From NCBI RefSeq assembly GCF_030435805.1, contig NC_081296.1:30097745-30161744 (forward strand): a stretch of 64,000 bases of DNA, given 5' to 3'. Both the position numbers and the translations under genes were made by a program. The first letter of the stretch is position 1, and every line of letters begins with the position of its first letter. Below are positions 1 through 9,954 of this stretch, in pieces. This DNA is from Mustela lutreola. Taxonomy: Eukaryota; Chordata; Mammalia; Carnivora; Mustelidae. Under the pieces are notes generated by a model. That model did no database searches and was not told the DNA's origin. It saw only the letters and a program-made list of their open reading frames with translations.

Positions 1-17
1 TCCCGACCGCTCCCTCG
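1..17 (+). ncRNA. SNHG14: A1 host exon, 3' end only (candidate SNHG14 exon)
   Basis: The last 17 nt of an A-arm 118-nt exon are cut by the window edge. The donor GTAAGG begins at 18, 54 nt before the snoRNA. Sequence matches the complete copies further right. Confidence 0.6.
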
Positions 18-71
18 GTAAGGAGGGGTTCCGGGTGGGCAGGGACCTCACGCGTCGTCCCCGGCTTGCTT

Positions 72-152
72 GGGTCAATGATGAGAACTCATATGGTCTC
101 GAAGAGCGATGATGACCTAAAAATCATGCTCAATAGGATTACGCTGAGGCCC
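72..152 (+). ncRNA. SNORD115: SNORD115 C/D-box snoRNA, copy A1
   Basis: This is the reference A-type copy. From 5' to 3' it has terminal-stem strand GGGTC (72-76), box C ATGATGA, a degenerate D' (TCGA where human has CTGA), C' box ATGATGA, the 18-nt guide ATGCTCAATAGGATTACG, box D CTGA (144-147) and closing strand GGCCC (148-152). The 5' and 3' ends form a 5-bp stem with one G-U pair. The 3' half, from the A-run before the guide to the end, matches the human SNORD115 sequence as I recall it. The guide is complementary to the edited region of HTR2C pre-mRNA; the nucleotide paired 5 nt upstream of box D is the second A of the Asn codon, editing site C. Known role: brain-specific snoRNP affecting 5-HT2C editing and splicing. 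It lies in a host intron whose donor is at 18. Confidence 0.97.
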
Positions 153-404
153 AGTGCAGGGGACCGTGCGGGGATCAGCAGCCCCCAGACCCTCGGGGCA
201 TTTGAGGGCGCGCTGCTGCAGTTGGGCGCTAGAGGAGAACGAATGCTCGAGCGTCTCCGCGCGTTTGGCTCGGAGCCCACGCACCTCTGCACGTGCCCAC
301 GGGGGTGTTCTGGCACTCAAGCTGGCCCACCGCACCAATCCCCTTCCCAGGACAGCTCCCCTGGAGCCAGGGCTTCGCCATCCTCGTCTCCTCGTGTCCT
401 TCGG

Positions 405-449
405 CGGGCCTGGCCGGCTAGTTCCTCGGTGTGTCGACATGCAGCAGAG
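405..449 (+). pseudogene. Degenerate 45-nt host exon of the A arm (reference relic)
   Basis: It aligns without gaps to the intact B-arm 45-nt exon and starts with the same CGGGCC. The bases in place of the acceptor are CGG rather than CAG, so the canonical AG is missing. The donor reads GGGAGC here. The relic begins 333 nt after each A snoRNA start (332 nt in A10 and A15). All A copies inspected lack the AG. The donor is GT in most copies but GG in A1, A2, A11 and A16. Exon skipping is inferred from sequence only. Confidence 0.55.
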
Positions 450-674
450 GGGAGCGGAAGCCTTGGGCTCGGAGGGAGGCCCGAGACGCCTTGGGAAGCG
501 GGTATCCCAGCAGTGACTCTGCAGCAGGCCGTGGGCGTGGGGTGGCGGTCCTCGTGGTCCAGACGTCGTGGGACACCCCGGGAGCGGGTGCCCTTGAGCC
601 ATCCCAGGGGCAGGGAACGCGAGCGTGGGGCAGGGTGGCTGGCAAGACCCGGAAAGCGCAGAGTGGCCGCCATA

Positions 675-704
675 GGATCAGGGGACCCTGAGGCCCCCTG
701 ATCC
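675..704 (+). repeat. Perfect 10-bp inverted repeat with 10-nt loop (A arm)
   Basis: Left arm GGATCAGGGG and right arm CCCCTGATCC are exact reverse complements around a 10-nt spacer. It lies 603 nt after the A1 snoRNA start and recurs at the same offset in the other A arms. The B arm lacks it. The stem is intact in 17 of the 19 complete A arms and broken in A8 and A10. Confidence 0.75.
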
Positions 705-1574
705 ATCTGGGCGTGTCTCGTGGGCCTACGAACGTAGTGGACGTGAGACTAGTGGTCGCAGAAGCTTCTGTGCTCTTCTGCCACGGGGTGTTGCTCGAGG
801 CCCGGGACTTGGCTTGTTTCCGCGGGCTGACGAGGCCTGAGCTCCCGCCCCACAGCACAGACGCCCAAGGCGTTGGAGACCCCACCAGGCTGCTTGCGAA
901 GAGCGCAAGAGGATTCCTTGTGCTCGCGAGACAGCCGGGTTCCACGGGGCTACGGGGCGGAATCTGCGAGGGCCAGGCCCTTGCAGCCATTGGGTCGGAG
1001 CCTCTCTCCGGAGGCTCTCAAGCACCGGGGACCGGGTCCTGACGAAGCGGCGCTGCACGGCGAGAGTCGGGTACCTCGCCCAGGGCAGCCGGTGGGTGGT
1101 GTGCCTGGCCGTAGTGGTGGACAGCGACCTGGCATTCAGAGCTCGGCCCTGGGGCAGCCGTGGGACCGAGCCACCTTGGGCTTCCAGGGTAGGGGCTCCG
1201 TTCCTTGGCTCCCAGGTGGGACCATGGGTGGGTGGGCGGCGTCCTGGCCACAACTCCCTGACCGCCCCCCTCGGCTCCCGTGCAAGGGAGACAGCGGGGA
1301 CACGTCAAAACCCTGTGCTCCGTGCCATGTTCACGGACCGTTCTGCCGACGGTGGTGCTGACCCAGGGGCCTAGATCTCCCTTGTTTGGGGATGCCCTGG
1401 TAAGGGCAGCTGGGGCCCTGGGCCCTGCTCCGTCGTCTCGCACAACAGCCATGCGTGGTTCGGCCGTATGCCCGGCCCCCACCGGCCAGGACGTTGGGAA
1501 AGGTAGCCCTCGCACGTCCGGCCGGTGCCCCGGACCAGGGCTTTTGGACAGCTGGTCTCTCCGTCTCTCCTCAG

Positions 1575-1692
1575 AACCGCATCCACAAGCGGGGAGATCT
1601 CCCGCACCAGCTCTTCTTGCCTGGCCCGGCCCTGCCCACAGGTCCAATGTCTCAGGACCCCGGCTCATGGCGCAGTCCGCCACGCAGCCCCG
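1575..1692 (+). ncRNA. SNHG14: B1 host exon, 118 nt (candidate SNHG14 exon, reference)
   Basis: The acceptor is a pyrimidine-rich stretch ending CTCTCCTCAG (AG at 1573-1574), and the donor is CCCG|GTAAGC (GT at 1693-1694). The exon is homologous to, and the same length as, the A-arm exon. All 19 copies keep the AG, the GT and the exact length. The snoRNA starts 53 nt after the exon end. Known SNHG14 transcripts have small non-coding exons flanking SNORD115. B1 carries the GAGATCTCCC variant shared with B10. Exon status is inferred from splice signals and length conservation. Confidence 0.7.
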
Positions 1693-1744
1693 GTAAGCAG
1701 GTTCTGGGGGCGACGCGACCGCACGCATCGCCGCCAACCTGCTT

Positions 1745-1825
1745 GGGTCAATGATGAAAACTCAAATGGTCTCGAAGAGCGGTGATGACCTAAAAATCAT
1801 GCTCAATAGGATTACGCTGAGGCCC
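1745..1825 (+). ncRNA. SNORD115: SNORD115 C/D-box snoRNA, copy B1
   Basis: B-type reference. It differs from A copies mainly before the guide: AAATGG for ATATGG, and C' GTGATGA for ATGATGA. The guide, box D (1817-1820) and terminal stem are intact. B1 alone has ATGATGAAAACTC after box C where other B copies have ATGATGACAACTC. It lies in a short (383-nt) predicted intron, 1693-2075, between the 118-nt and 45-nt exons. Confidence 0.97.
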
Positions 1826-2075
1826 AATGCAGGCGTCTGTGCTGGGATCAGCATCCCCCGGAGCCTCGGGGCCCTGGAGGGGCGCTGCCGTTGGGAGCTT
1901 GAGGCCAAGGATACCCCGGGCATCCCTGCTCCTGCTCTGGAAAGCCCGTCCACGTCAGGGGCCCCTCGAAGTGTGGAGGCAGCCCACCCGGCCTAGAGAC
2001 TGAATCCCCTCCCCTCCCCTGGACAGCTCCCTGGGAGCCATGCCTTAGGAACCCTTGTCTCCTTGTGTTTTGCAG

Positions 2076-2120
2076 CGGGCCTTGGGCGCCAGGTGGTAGG
2101 CGCGGCGTTGGCCACTACAG
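2076..2120 (+). ncRNA. SNHG14: B1 downstream host exon, 45 nt (candidate SNHG14 exon, reference)
   Basis: The acceptor is TTGTGTTTTGCAG (AG at 2074-2075; other copies read TGTCTTGCAG). The donor CAG|GTGAGT is near consensus. The acceptor lies 250 nt beyond the snoRNA 3' end. All 19 B arms keep both sites and the 45-nt length. B1 has CCACTACAG at its end where most copies have CCACGACAG. Confidence 0.7.
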
Positions 2121-3251
2121 GTGAGTGGAAGATTCTGGGCCTGGCGGGAGATGGCAGACGCCATGGGCGTCGTCCGCGAAGCCAGAGTCACGGCACGGGG
2201 CTCTGGCTCCACCACTGAGCTACGGGTGGAGGCCCCCGTTGTCCACACAGCGTTGGCTGGCGCGTGATCAGGCTCCCTTGAGCCATCCCAGGTGCAGGGA
2301 ACGCGAACGTTGGGCCGCGGGAACTGGCCGGGACTGGATCCCGGGGGGATGCCGCCATAGATCCGCGTGGCCCTGAGGCCTCCTTGGACCTCCCTTTGTG
2401 TCCTGTGCGCCCGTGAGGAGACGGGTTCGGGAGACCCTTGGCGTCAGGGACTTCTGTCCCCCTCAGCGAGTGGCGGTTGCTCGAGCCAACCCCAGCGCAT
2501 GTTTCTTGGGGCTGGAGCGGGCAGAGCTCCTGCCCTAGGCACCAGACTCCCAAGGACTTTGGGAGCCTGGGAGGCTGCTGAAGTACAGCCCTCGATGTTT
2601 GCTTGGGCTGCCGATGGAGCATGGTTTGGCTGGACGTGGGCAAGAATGGGCGAGCCCCAGGCCACAGCGGGCATTGGGCGAGAGCCTGTCGGGCCAGGCC
2701 CCCAGAGGAGGGGCCGCCACGCGGGGAGACTCTGGACCCTGTTGCAGGGCGGGCATTGGTCCCCTGCCTCCCGCTGGCGGGAGACCGTGACCCGCGACTC
2801 CCTCTCCAGACGTGGACCGTCGGGGCATGGGGGCCAACGTTGGCTGCGAGTGCCAGCGCCCGGATGCACGGACGGCAGCCGGGCCAATCTGGGGTTGGCG
2901 TCTGCCTGGCCATAAGTTCTGGGGCCGCCCCCGTTGTCTCGGGGCCCGGGAGGCATCGGGGGGGGGGGCACTCGATTACCTAGTGTTCCCGCCCACGTTG
3001 TGGGGCCTTTCTTAGCAAGGGGTGGTTCCCACAGGGGCCCTGATCTCCACAGTTTCTGGAGCCCCAGGGATGTACAGCGGCTCCCCAGGGCCCTTTTCCT
3101 TGCTTGCGGCGGCTCCGAGCCTTGGGTCGTTCGTTCCTCCACCCGCCTGGCCAGCAGCGGCCAGGGCTTCGGGCGTGACCAATCGTGGCCGCATGGGGCA
3201 CGAGCCACGGAGCAGGCCGTTCTGACAGCTGGCCTCTCCCTCTGTCCTTAG
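2121..3251 (+). other. B-arm intervening (intron-like) sequence, reference copy
   Basis: About 1.13 kb between the 45-nt B exon and the next A-arm exon. It contains a conserved pyrimidine run ending CCCCCTCAG (2466) without a convincing downstream donor, the poly-G tract (2958-2968), and the polypyrimidine region leading to the A exon acceptor. It has no coding signal and no transposable-element sequence. It recurs in every dimer. Confidence 0.7.
2958..2968 (+). repeat. Poly-G tract (11 G), length-variable between dimers
   Basis: It lies about 290 bp upstream of the A-arm exon. Counts read at the other dimers include 12 G (9660-9671, 13013-13024, 19718-19729, 26422-26433), 11 G (23070-23080, 33124-33134), 10 G near 39828, and a short 6-G form followed by TGG (6309, 16367, 29776, 36477, 53236, 56585). 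The copy near 63291 is interrupted by a T. Confidence 0.85.
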
Positions 3252-3369
3252 AACCCCGTCCCCCAGGGAGGATCTCGCCTGGACGACCAAGTCTGGCTTC
3301 TCCCAGCCCCGCCCAAAGGGCCCGTGTCTCGGATCGCCGGGGCATGGCGCCGTCCCGACCGCTCCCTCG
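3252..3369 (+). ncRNA. SNHG14: A2 host exon, 118 nt (candidate SNHG14 exon, reference)
   Basis: The acceptor is a long pyrimidine run ending CTCTGTCCTTAG (AG at 3250-3251), and the donor is CTCG|GTAAGG (GT at 3370-3371). It is alignable to the B-arm exon and exactly the same length. The snoRNA begins 54 nt after the exon end. All 19 complete A copies keep AG, GT and 118 nt. No open frame shared with the B exon supports coding, so it is read as a non-coding exon. Confidence 0.7.
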
Positions 3370-3423
3370 GTAAGGAGGGGTTCCGGGTGGGCAGGGACCT
3401 CACGCGTCGCCCCCGGCTTGCTT

Positions 3424-3504
3424 GGGTCAATGATGAGAACTCATATGGTCTCGAAGAGCGATGATGACCTAAAAATCATGCTCAATAGGATTACGCTGAG
3501 GCCC
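3424..3504 (+). ncRNA. SNORD115: SNORD115 C/D-box snoRNA, copy A2
   Basis: Identical to A1 over all boxes and the guide. Belongs to the A2/A11 subfamily, which has GG in the exon-relic donor downstream. Confidence 0.97.
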
Positions 3505-4926
3505 AGTGCAGGGGACCGTGCGGGGATCAGCAGCCCCCAGACCCTCGGGGCATTTGAGGGCGCGCTGCTGCAGTTGGGCGCTAGAGGAGAACGAATGCTC
3601 GAGCGTCTCCGCGCGTTGGGCCCGGAGCCCACGCACCTCTGCACGTGCCCACGGGGGTGTTCTGGCACTCAAGCTGGCCCACCGCCCCAATCCCCTTCTC
3701 AGGACAGCTCCCCGGGAGCCAGGGCTTCGCCATCCTCGTCTCCTCGTGTCCTTCGGCGGGCCTGGCCGGCTAGGTCCTCGGTGTGTCGACATGCAGCAGA
3801 GGGGAGCGGAAGCCTTGGGCTCGGAGGGAGGCCCGAGACGCCTTGGGAAGCGGGTAGCCCAGCAGTGACTCTGCAGCAGGCCGTGGGCGTGGGGTGGCGG
3901 TCATCGTGGTCCAGACGTCGTGGGACACCCCGGGAGCGGGTGCCCTTGAGCCATGCCAGGGGCAGGGAACGCGAGCGTGGGGCCGGGTGGCTGGCAAGAC
4001 CCGGAAAGCGCAGAGTGGCCGCCATAGGATCAGGGGACCCTGAGGCCCCCTGATCCATCTGGGCGTGTCTCGTGGGCCTACGAACGTAGTGGACGTGAGA
4101 CTTGTGGTCTCAGAAGCTTCTGTGATCTTCTGCCACGGGGTGTTGCTCGAGGCCCGGGACTTGGCTTGTTTCCGCGGACTGACGAGGTCTGAGCTCCTGC
4201 CCCACAGCGCAGACGCCCAAGGCGTTGGAGACCCCACCAGGCTGCTTGCGAAGAGCGCAAGAGGATTCCTTGTGCTCGCGAGACAGCCGGGTTCCACGGG
4301 GCTACGGGGCGGAATCTGCGAGTGCCAGGCCCTTGCAGCCATTGGGTCGGAGCCACTCTCCGGAGGCTCTCAAGCACCGGGGCCCGGGTCCTGACGAAGC
4401 GGCGCTGCACGGCGAGAGTCGGGTACCTCGCCCAGGGCAGCCGGTGGGTGGTGTGCCTGGCCGTAGTGGTGGACAGCGACCTGGCATTCCGAGCTCGGCC
4501 CTGGGGCAGCCGTGGGCCCGAGCCACCTTGGGCTTCCAGGGTAGGGGCTCCGATCCTTGGCTCCCAGGTGGGACCATGGGTGGGTAGGCGGCGTCCTGGC
4601 CACAACTCCCTGACCGCCCCCCTCGGCTCCCGTGCAAGGGAGACAGCGGAGACACGTCAAAACCCTGTGCTCCGTGCCATGTTCACGGACCGTTCTGTCG
4701 ACGGTGGTGCTGACCCAGGGGCCTAGATCTCCCTTGTTTGGGGATGCCCTGGTAAGGGCAGCTGGGGCCCTGGGCCCTGCTCCGTCGTCTCGCACATCAG
4801 CCATGCGTGGGTCGGCCGTATGCCCGGCCCCCACCGGCCAGGACGTTGGGAAAGGTAGCCCTCGGCCGTCCGGCCGGTGCCCCGGACCAGGGCTTTTGGA
4901 CAGCTGGTCTCTCCGTCTCTCCTCAG

Positions 4927-5044
4927 AACCGCATCCACAAGCGGGGAGATCGCCCGCACCAGCTCGTCTTGCCTGGCCCGGCCCTGCCCACAGGTCCAAT
5001 GTCTCAGGACCCCGGCTCATGGCGCAGTCCGCCACGCAGCCCCG
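4927..5044 (+). ncRNA. SNHG14: B2 host exon, 118 nt
   Basis: AG at 4925-4926, donor GTAAGC at 5045. It carries GAGATCGCCC instead of B1's GAGATCTCCC. The donor context GGTTCTGGGTGCG is shared with B11, B16 and B17. Confidence 0.68.
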
Positions 5045-5096
5045 GTAAGCAGGTTCTGGGTGCGACGCGACCGCACGCATCGCCGCCAACCTGCTT

Positions 5097-5177
5097 GGGT
5101 CAATGATGACAACTCAAATGGTCTCGAAGAGCGGTGATGACCTAAAAATCATGCTCAATAGGATTACGCTGAGGCCC
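5097..5177 (+). ncRNA. SNORD115: SNORD115 C/D-box snoRNA, copy B2
   Basis: Consensus B-type copy with ATGATGACAACTC, C' GTGATGA, and perfect guide and box D. Confidence 0.97.
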
Positions 5178-5427
5178 AATGCAGGCGTCTGTGCCGGGAT
5201 CAGCATCCCCCGGAGCCTCGGGGCCCTGGAGGGGCGCTGCCGTTGGGAGCTTGAGGCCAAGGATCCCCCGGGGATCCCTGCTCCGGCCCTGGAAAGCCCG
5301 TGCACGTCAGGGGCCCCTCGAGGTGTGGAGGCAGCCCACCCGGCCTAGAGACTGAATCCCTTCCCCTCCCCTGGACAGCTCCCTGGGAGCCATGCCTTAG
5401 GAACCCTTGTCTCCTTGTGTCTTGCAG

Positions 5428-5472
5428 CGGGCCTTGGGCGCCAGGTGGTAGGCGCGGCGTTGGCCACGACAG
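5428..5472 (+). ncRNA. SNHG14: B2 downstream host exon, 45 nt
   Basis: Acceptor TGTCTTGCAG, donor CAG|GTGAGT at 5473. Consensus sequence. Confidence 0.68.
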
Positions 5473-6601
5473 GTGAGTGGGAGACTCTGGGCCTGGCGGG
5501 AGATGGCAGACGCCATGGGCGTCGTCCGCGAAGCCAGAGTCACGACACGGGGCTCTGGCTCCACCACTGAGCTACGGGTTGAGGCCCCCGTTGTCCACAC
5601 AGCGTTGGCTGGCGCGTGATCAGGCTCCCTTTAGCCATCCCAGGTGCAGGGAACGCGAACGTTGGGCCGCGGGAAATGGCCGGGACTGGATCCCGGGGGG
5701 ATGCCGCCATAGATCCGCGTGGCCCTGAGGCCTCCTTGGACCTCCCTTTGTGTCCTGTGCGCCCGTGAAGAGACGGGTTCGGGAGACCCTTGGCGTCAGG
5801 GACTTCTGTCCCCCTCAGCGAGTGGCGGTTGCTCGAGCCAACCCCAGTGCATGTTTCTTGGGGCTAGAGCGGGTAGAGCTCCTGCCCTAGGCACCAGACT
5901 CCCAAGGACTTTGGGAGCCTGGGAGGCTGCTGAAGTACAGCCCTCGATGTTTGCTTGGGCTGCCGATGGAGCATGGTTTGGCTGGACGTCGGCAAGAATG
6001 GGCGAGCCACAGGCCACAGCGGGCATTGTGCGAGAGCCTGTCGGGCCAGGCCCCCAGAGGAGGGGCCGCCACGCGGGAGACTCTGGACCCTGTTGCAGGG
6101 CGGGCATTGGTCCCCTGCCTCCCGCTGGCGGGAGACCGTGACCCGCGACTCCCTCTCCAGACGTGGACCGTCGGGGCATGGGGGCCAACGTTGGCTGCGA
6201 GTGCCAGCGCCCGGATGTACGGACGGCAGCCGGGCCAATCTGGGGTTGGCGTCTGCCTGGCCATAAGTTCTGGGGCCGCCCCCGTTGGCTCGGGGCCCGG
6301 GAGGCATCGGGGGGTGGTAACTCGATAACCTAGTGTTCCCGCCCACGTTGTGGGGCCTTTCTTAGCAAGGGCTGGTTCCCACAGGGGCCCTGATCTCCAC
6401 AGTTTCTGGAGGCCCAGGGATGTACAGCGGCTCCCCAGGGCCCTTTCCCTTGCTTGCGGCGGCTCCGAGCCTTGGGTCGTTCGTTCCTCCACCCGCCTGG
6501 CCAGCAGCGGCCAGGGCTTCGGGCGTGACCGATCGTGGCCGCATGGGGCACGAGCCACAGAGCAGGCCGTTCTGACAGCTGGCCTCTCCCTCTGTCCTTA
6601 G

Positions 6602-6719
6602 ATCCCCGTCCCCCAGAGAGGATCTCGCCTTGACGACCAAATCTGGCTTCTCCCAGCCCCGCCCAAAGGGCCCGTGTCTCGGATCGCCGGGGCATGGCGC
6701 CGTCCCGACCGCTCCCTCG
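6602..6719 (+). ncRNA. SNHG14: A3 host exon, 118 nt
   Basis: TTAG acceptor at 6601, donor GT at 6720. It starts ATCCCC (the alternative to AACCCC) and is linked to the short 6-G tract upstream. Confidence 0.68.
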
Positions 6720-6773
6720 GTAAGGAGGGGTTCCGGGTGGGCAGGGACCTCACGCGTCGCCCCCGGCTTGCTT

Positions 6774-6854
6774 GGGTCAATGATGAGAACTCATATGGTC
6801 TCGAAGAGCGATGATGACCTAAAAATCATGCTCAATAGGATTACGCTGAGGCCC
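6774..6854 (+). ncRNA. SNORD115: SNORD115 C/D-box snoRNA, copy A3
   Basis: All boxes and guide intact. The flank continues GGGGACTGTG, where A1 has GGGGACCGTG. Confidence 0.97.
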
Positions 6855-8276
6855 AGTGCAGGGGACTGTGCGGGGATCAGCAGCCCCCAGACCCTCGGGG
6901 CATTTGAGGGCGCACTGCTGCAGCTGGGCGCTAGAGGAGAACGAACGCACGAGCGTCTGCGCGCGTTGGGCCCGGAGCCCAGGCGCCTCTGCGCGTGCCC
7001 ACGGGGGTGTTCTGGCACTCAAGCTGGCCCACCGCCCCAATCCCCTTCCCAGGACAGCTCCCCGGGAGCCAGGGCTTCGCCATCCTCGTCTCCTCGTGTC
7101 CTTCGGCGGGCCTGGCCGGCTAGGTCCTCGGTGTGTCGACATGCAGCAGAGGTGAGCGGAAGCCTTGGGCTCGGAGGGAGGCCCGAGACGCCTTGGGAAG
7201 CGGGTAGCCCAGCAGTGACTCTGCAGCAGGCCGTGGGCTTGGGGTGGCGGTCCTCGTGGTCCAGACGTCGTGGGCCACCCCGGGAGCGGGTGCCCTTGAG
7301 CCATCCCAGGGGCAGGGAACGCGAGCGTGGGGCCGGGTGGCTGGCAAGACCCGTAAAGCGCAGAGTGGCCGCCATAGGATCAGGGGACCCTGAGGCCCCC
7401 TGATCCATCTGGGCGTGTCTCGTGGGCCTACGAACGTAGTGGACGTGAGACTTGTGGTCTCAGAAGCTTCTGTGATCTTCTGCCACGGGGTGTTGCTCGA
7501 GGCCCGGGACTTGGCTTGTTTCCGCGGGCTGACGAGGCCTGAGCTCCCGCCCCACAGCACAGACCCCCAAGGCGTTGGAGACCCCACCAGGCTGCTTGCG
7601 AAGAGCGCAAGAGGATTCCTTGTGCTCGCGAGACAGCCGGGTTCCACGGGGCTACGGGGCGGAATCTGCGAGGGCCAGACCCTTGCAGCCATTGGGTCGG
7701 AGCCTCTCTCCGGAGGCTCTCAAGCACCGGGGACCGGGTCCTGACGAAGCGACGCTGCACGGCGAGAGTCGGGTACCTCGCCCAGGGCAGCCGGTGGGTG
7801 GTGTGCCTGGCTGTAGTGGTGGACAGCGACCTGGCATTCAGAGCTCGGCCCTGGGGCAGCCGTGGGCCCGAGCCACCTTGGGCTTCCAGGGTAGGGGCTC
7901 CGATCCTTGGCTCCCAGGTGGGACCATGGGTGGGTGGGCGGCGTCCTGGCCACAAGTCCCTGACCGCCCCCCTCGGCTCTCATGCAAGGGAGACAGCGGG
8001 GACACGTCAAAACCCTGTGCTCCGTGCCATGTTCACGGACCGTTCTGCCGACGGTGGTGCTGACCCAGGGGCCTAGATCTCCCTAGTTTGGGGATGCCCT
8101 GGTAAGGGCAGCTGGGGCCCTGGGCCCTGCTCCGTCGTCTCGCACATCAGCCATGCGTGGGTCGGCCGTATGCCCGGCCCCCACCGGCCAGGACGTTGGG
8201 AAAGGTAGCCCTCGGCCGTCCGGCCGGTGCCCCGGACCAGGGCTTTTGGACAGCTGGTCTCTCCGTCTCTCCTCAG

Positions 8277-8394
8277 AACCGCATCCACAAGCGGGGAGAT
8301 CGCCCGCACCAGCTCGTCTTGCCTGGCCCGGCCCTGCCCACAGGTCCAATGTCTCAGGACCCCGGCTCATGGCGCAGTCCGCCACGCAGCCCCG
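8277..8394 (+). ncRNA. SNHG14: B3 host exon, 118 nt
   Basis: CTCAG acceptor at 8276, donor GTAAGC at 8395. Consensus. Confidence 0.68.
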
Positions 8395-8446
8395 GTAAGC
8401 AGGTTCTGGGGGCGACGCGACCGCACGCATCGCCGCCAACCTGCTT

Positions 8447-8527
8447 GGGTCAATGATGACAACTCAAATGGTCTCGAAGAGCGGTGATGAACTAAAAATC
8501 ATGCTCAATAGGATTACGCTGAGGCCC
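8447..8527 (+). ncRNA. SNORD115: SNORD115 C/D-box snoRNA, copy B3
   Basis: Has GTGATGAAC for GTGATGACC, which leaves the C' core GTGATGA intact. The variant is shared with B6 and B12. Guide and box D perfect. Confidence 0.96.
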
Positions 8528-8777
8528 AATGCAGGCATCTGTGCCGGGATCAGCATCCCCCGGAGCCTCGGGGCCCTGGAGGGACGCTGCCGTTGGGAGC
8601 TTGAGGCCAAGGATCCCCCGGGGATCCCTGCTCCTGCCCTGGAAAGCCCGTGCACGTCAGGGGCCCCTCGAGGTGTGGAGGCAGCCCACCCGGCCTAGAG
8701 ACTGAATCCCCTCCCCTCCCCTGGACAGCTCCCTGGGAGCCATGCCTTAGGAACCGTTGTCTCCTTGTGTCTTGCAG

Positions 8778-8822
8778 CGGGCCTTGGGCGCCAGGTGGTA
8801 GGCGCGGCGTTGGCCACGACAG
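8778..8822 (+). ncRNA. SNHG14: B3 downstream host exon, 45 nt
   Basis: AG at 8776-8777, donor GTGAGT at 8823. Consensus. Confidence 0.68.
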
Positions 8823-9954
8823 GTGAGTGGGAGACTCTGGGCCTGGCGGGAGATGGCAGACGCCATGGGCGTCATCCGCGAAGCCAGAGTCACGGCACGG
8901 GGCTCTGGCTCCACCACTGAGCTACGGGTGGAGGCCCCCGTTGTCCACACAGCGTTGGCTGGCGCGTGATCAGGCTCCCTTGAGCCATCCCAGGTGCAGG
9001 GAACGCGAACGTTGGGCCGCGGGAACTGGCCGGGACTGGATCCCGGGGGGATGCCGCCATAGATCCGCGTGGCCCTGAGGCCTCCTTGGACCTCCGTTTG
9101 TGTCCTGTGCGCCCGTGAGGAGACGGGTTCGGGAGACCCTTGGCGTCAGGGACTTCTGTCCCCCTCAGCGAGTGGCGGTTGCTCGAGCCAACCCCAGCGC
9201 ATGTTTCTTGGGGCTGGAGCGGGCAGAGCTCCTGCCCTAGGCACCAGACTCCCAAGGACTTTGGGAGCCTGGGAGGCTGCTGAAGTACAGCCCTCGATGT
9301 TTGCTTGGGCTGCCGATGGAGCATGGTTTGGCTGGACGTGGGCAAGAATGGGCGAGCCCCAGGCCACAGCGGGCATTGGGCGAGAGCCTGTCGGGCCAGG
9401 CCCCCAGAGGAGGGGCCGCCACGCGGGGAGACTCTGGACCCTGTTGCAGGGCGGGCATTGGTCCCCTGCCTCCCGCTGGCGGGAGACCGTGACCCGCGAC
9501 TCCCTCTCCAGACGTGGACCGTCGGGGCATGGGGGCCAACGTTGGCTGCGAGTGCCAGCGCCCGGATGCACGGACGGCAGCCGGGCCAATCTGGGGTTGG
9601 CGTCTGCCTGGCCATAAGTTCTGGGGCCGCCGCCGTTGGCTCGGGGCCCGGGAGGCATCGGGGGGGGGGGGCACTCGATAACCTAGTGTTCCCGCCCACG
9701 TTGTGGGGCCTTTCTTAGCAAGGGGTGGTTCCCACAGGGGCCCTGATCTCCACAGTTTCTGGAGGCCCAGGGATGTACAGCAGCTCCCCAGGGCCCTTTT
9801 CCTTGCTTGCGGCGGCTCCGAGCCTTGGGTCGTTCGTTCCTCCACCCGCCTGGCCAGCAGCGGCCAGGGCTTCGGGCGTGTCCGATCGTGGCCGCATGGG
9901 GTACGAGCCACAGAGCAGGCCGTTCTGACAGCTGGCCTCTCCCTCTGTCCTTAG

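Larger units (their letters stand above)
153..1574 (+). other. A-arm intervening (intron-like) sequence, reference copy
   Basis: GC- and CpG-rich spacer between an A snoRNA and the next B-arm exon. It holds the 45-nt exon relic (405-449), a 30-nt inverted repeat (675-704), the short palindrome AGAAGCTTCT near 760-770, an isolated conserved AG after a pyrimidine run (855), and a donor-like GTAAGG at 1400. Nothing in it looks coding. The same segment recurs after every A snoRNA with few changes. Confidence 0.7.

Noticed and set aside
72-152. SNORD116, or SNORD113/114, as the identity of the snoRNA
   Set aside because: The guide before box D and the 3' half are those of SNORD115; SNORD116 and the 14q32 families have different guides.
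755-775. Small palindromes such as AGAAGCTTCT and the GAGAC...GTCTC hairpin beside it in most A arms
   Set aside because: Too short to separate from chance in a homogenised repeat; no match to a known regulatory site.
1362-1399. Possible extra exon between CCCAG and CTG|GTAAGG in the spacer after A arms
   Set aside because: The donor is reasonable but the acceptor lacks a good pyrimidine tract, and the homologous place in the other arm has no donor. Left out without RNA evidence.
2467-2590. Possible exon start after CCCCCTCAG in the B arm, with a similar AG after CCCCACAG in the A arm
   Set aside because: The acceptor-like site is conserved but no GTRAG donor lies within a plausible exon distance.
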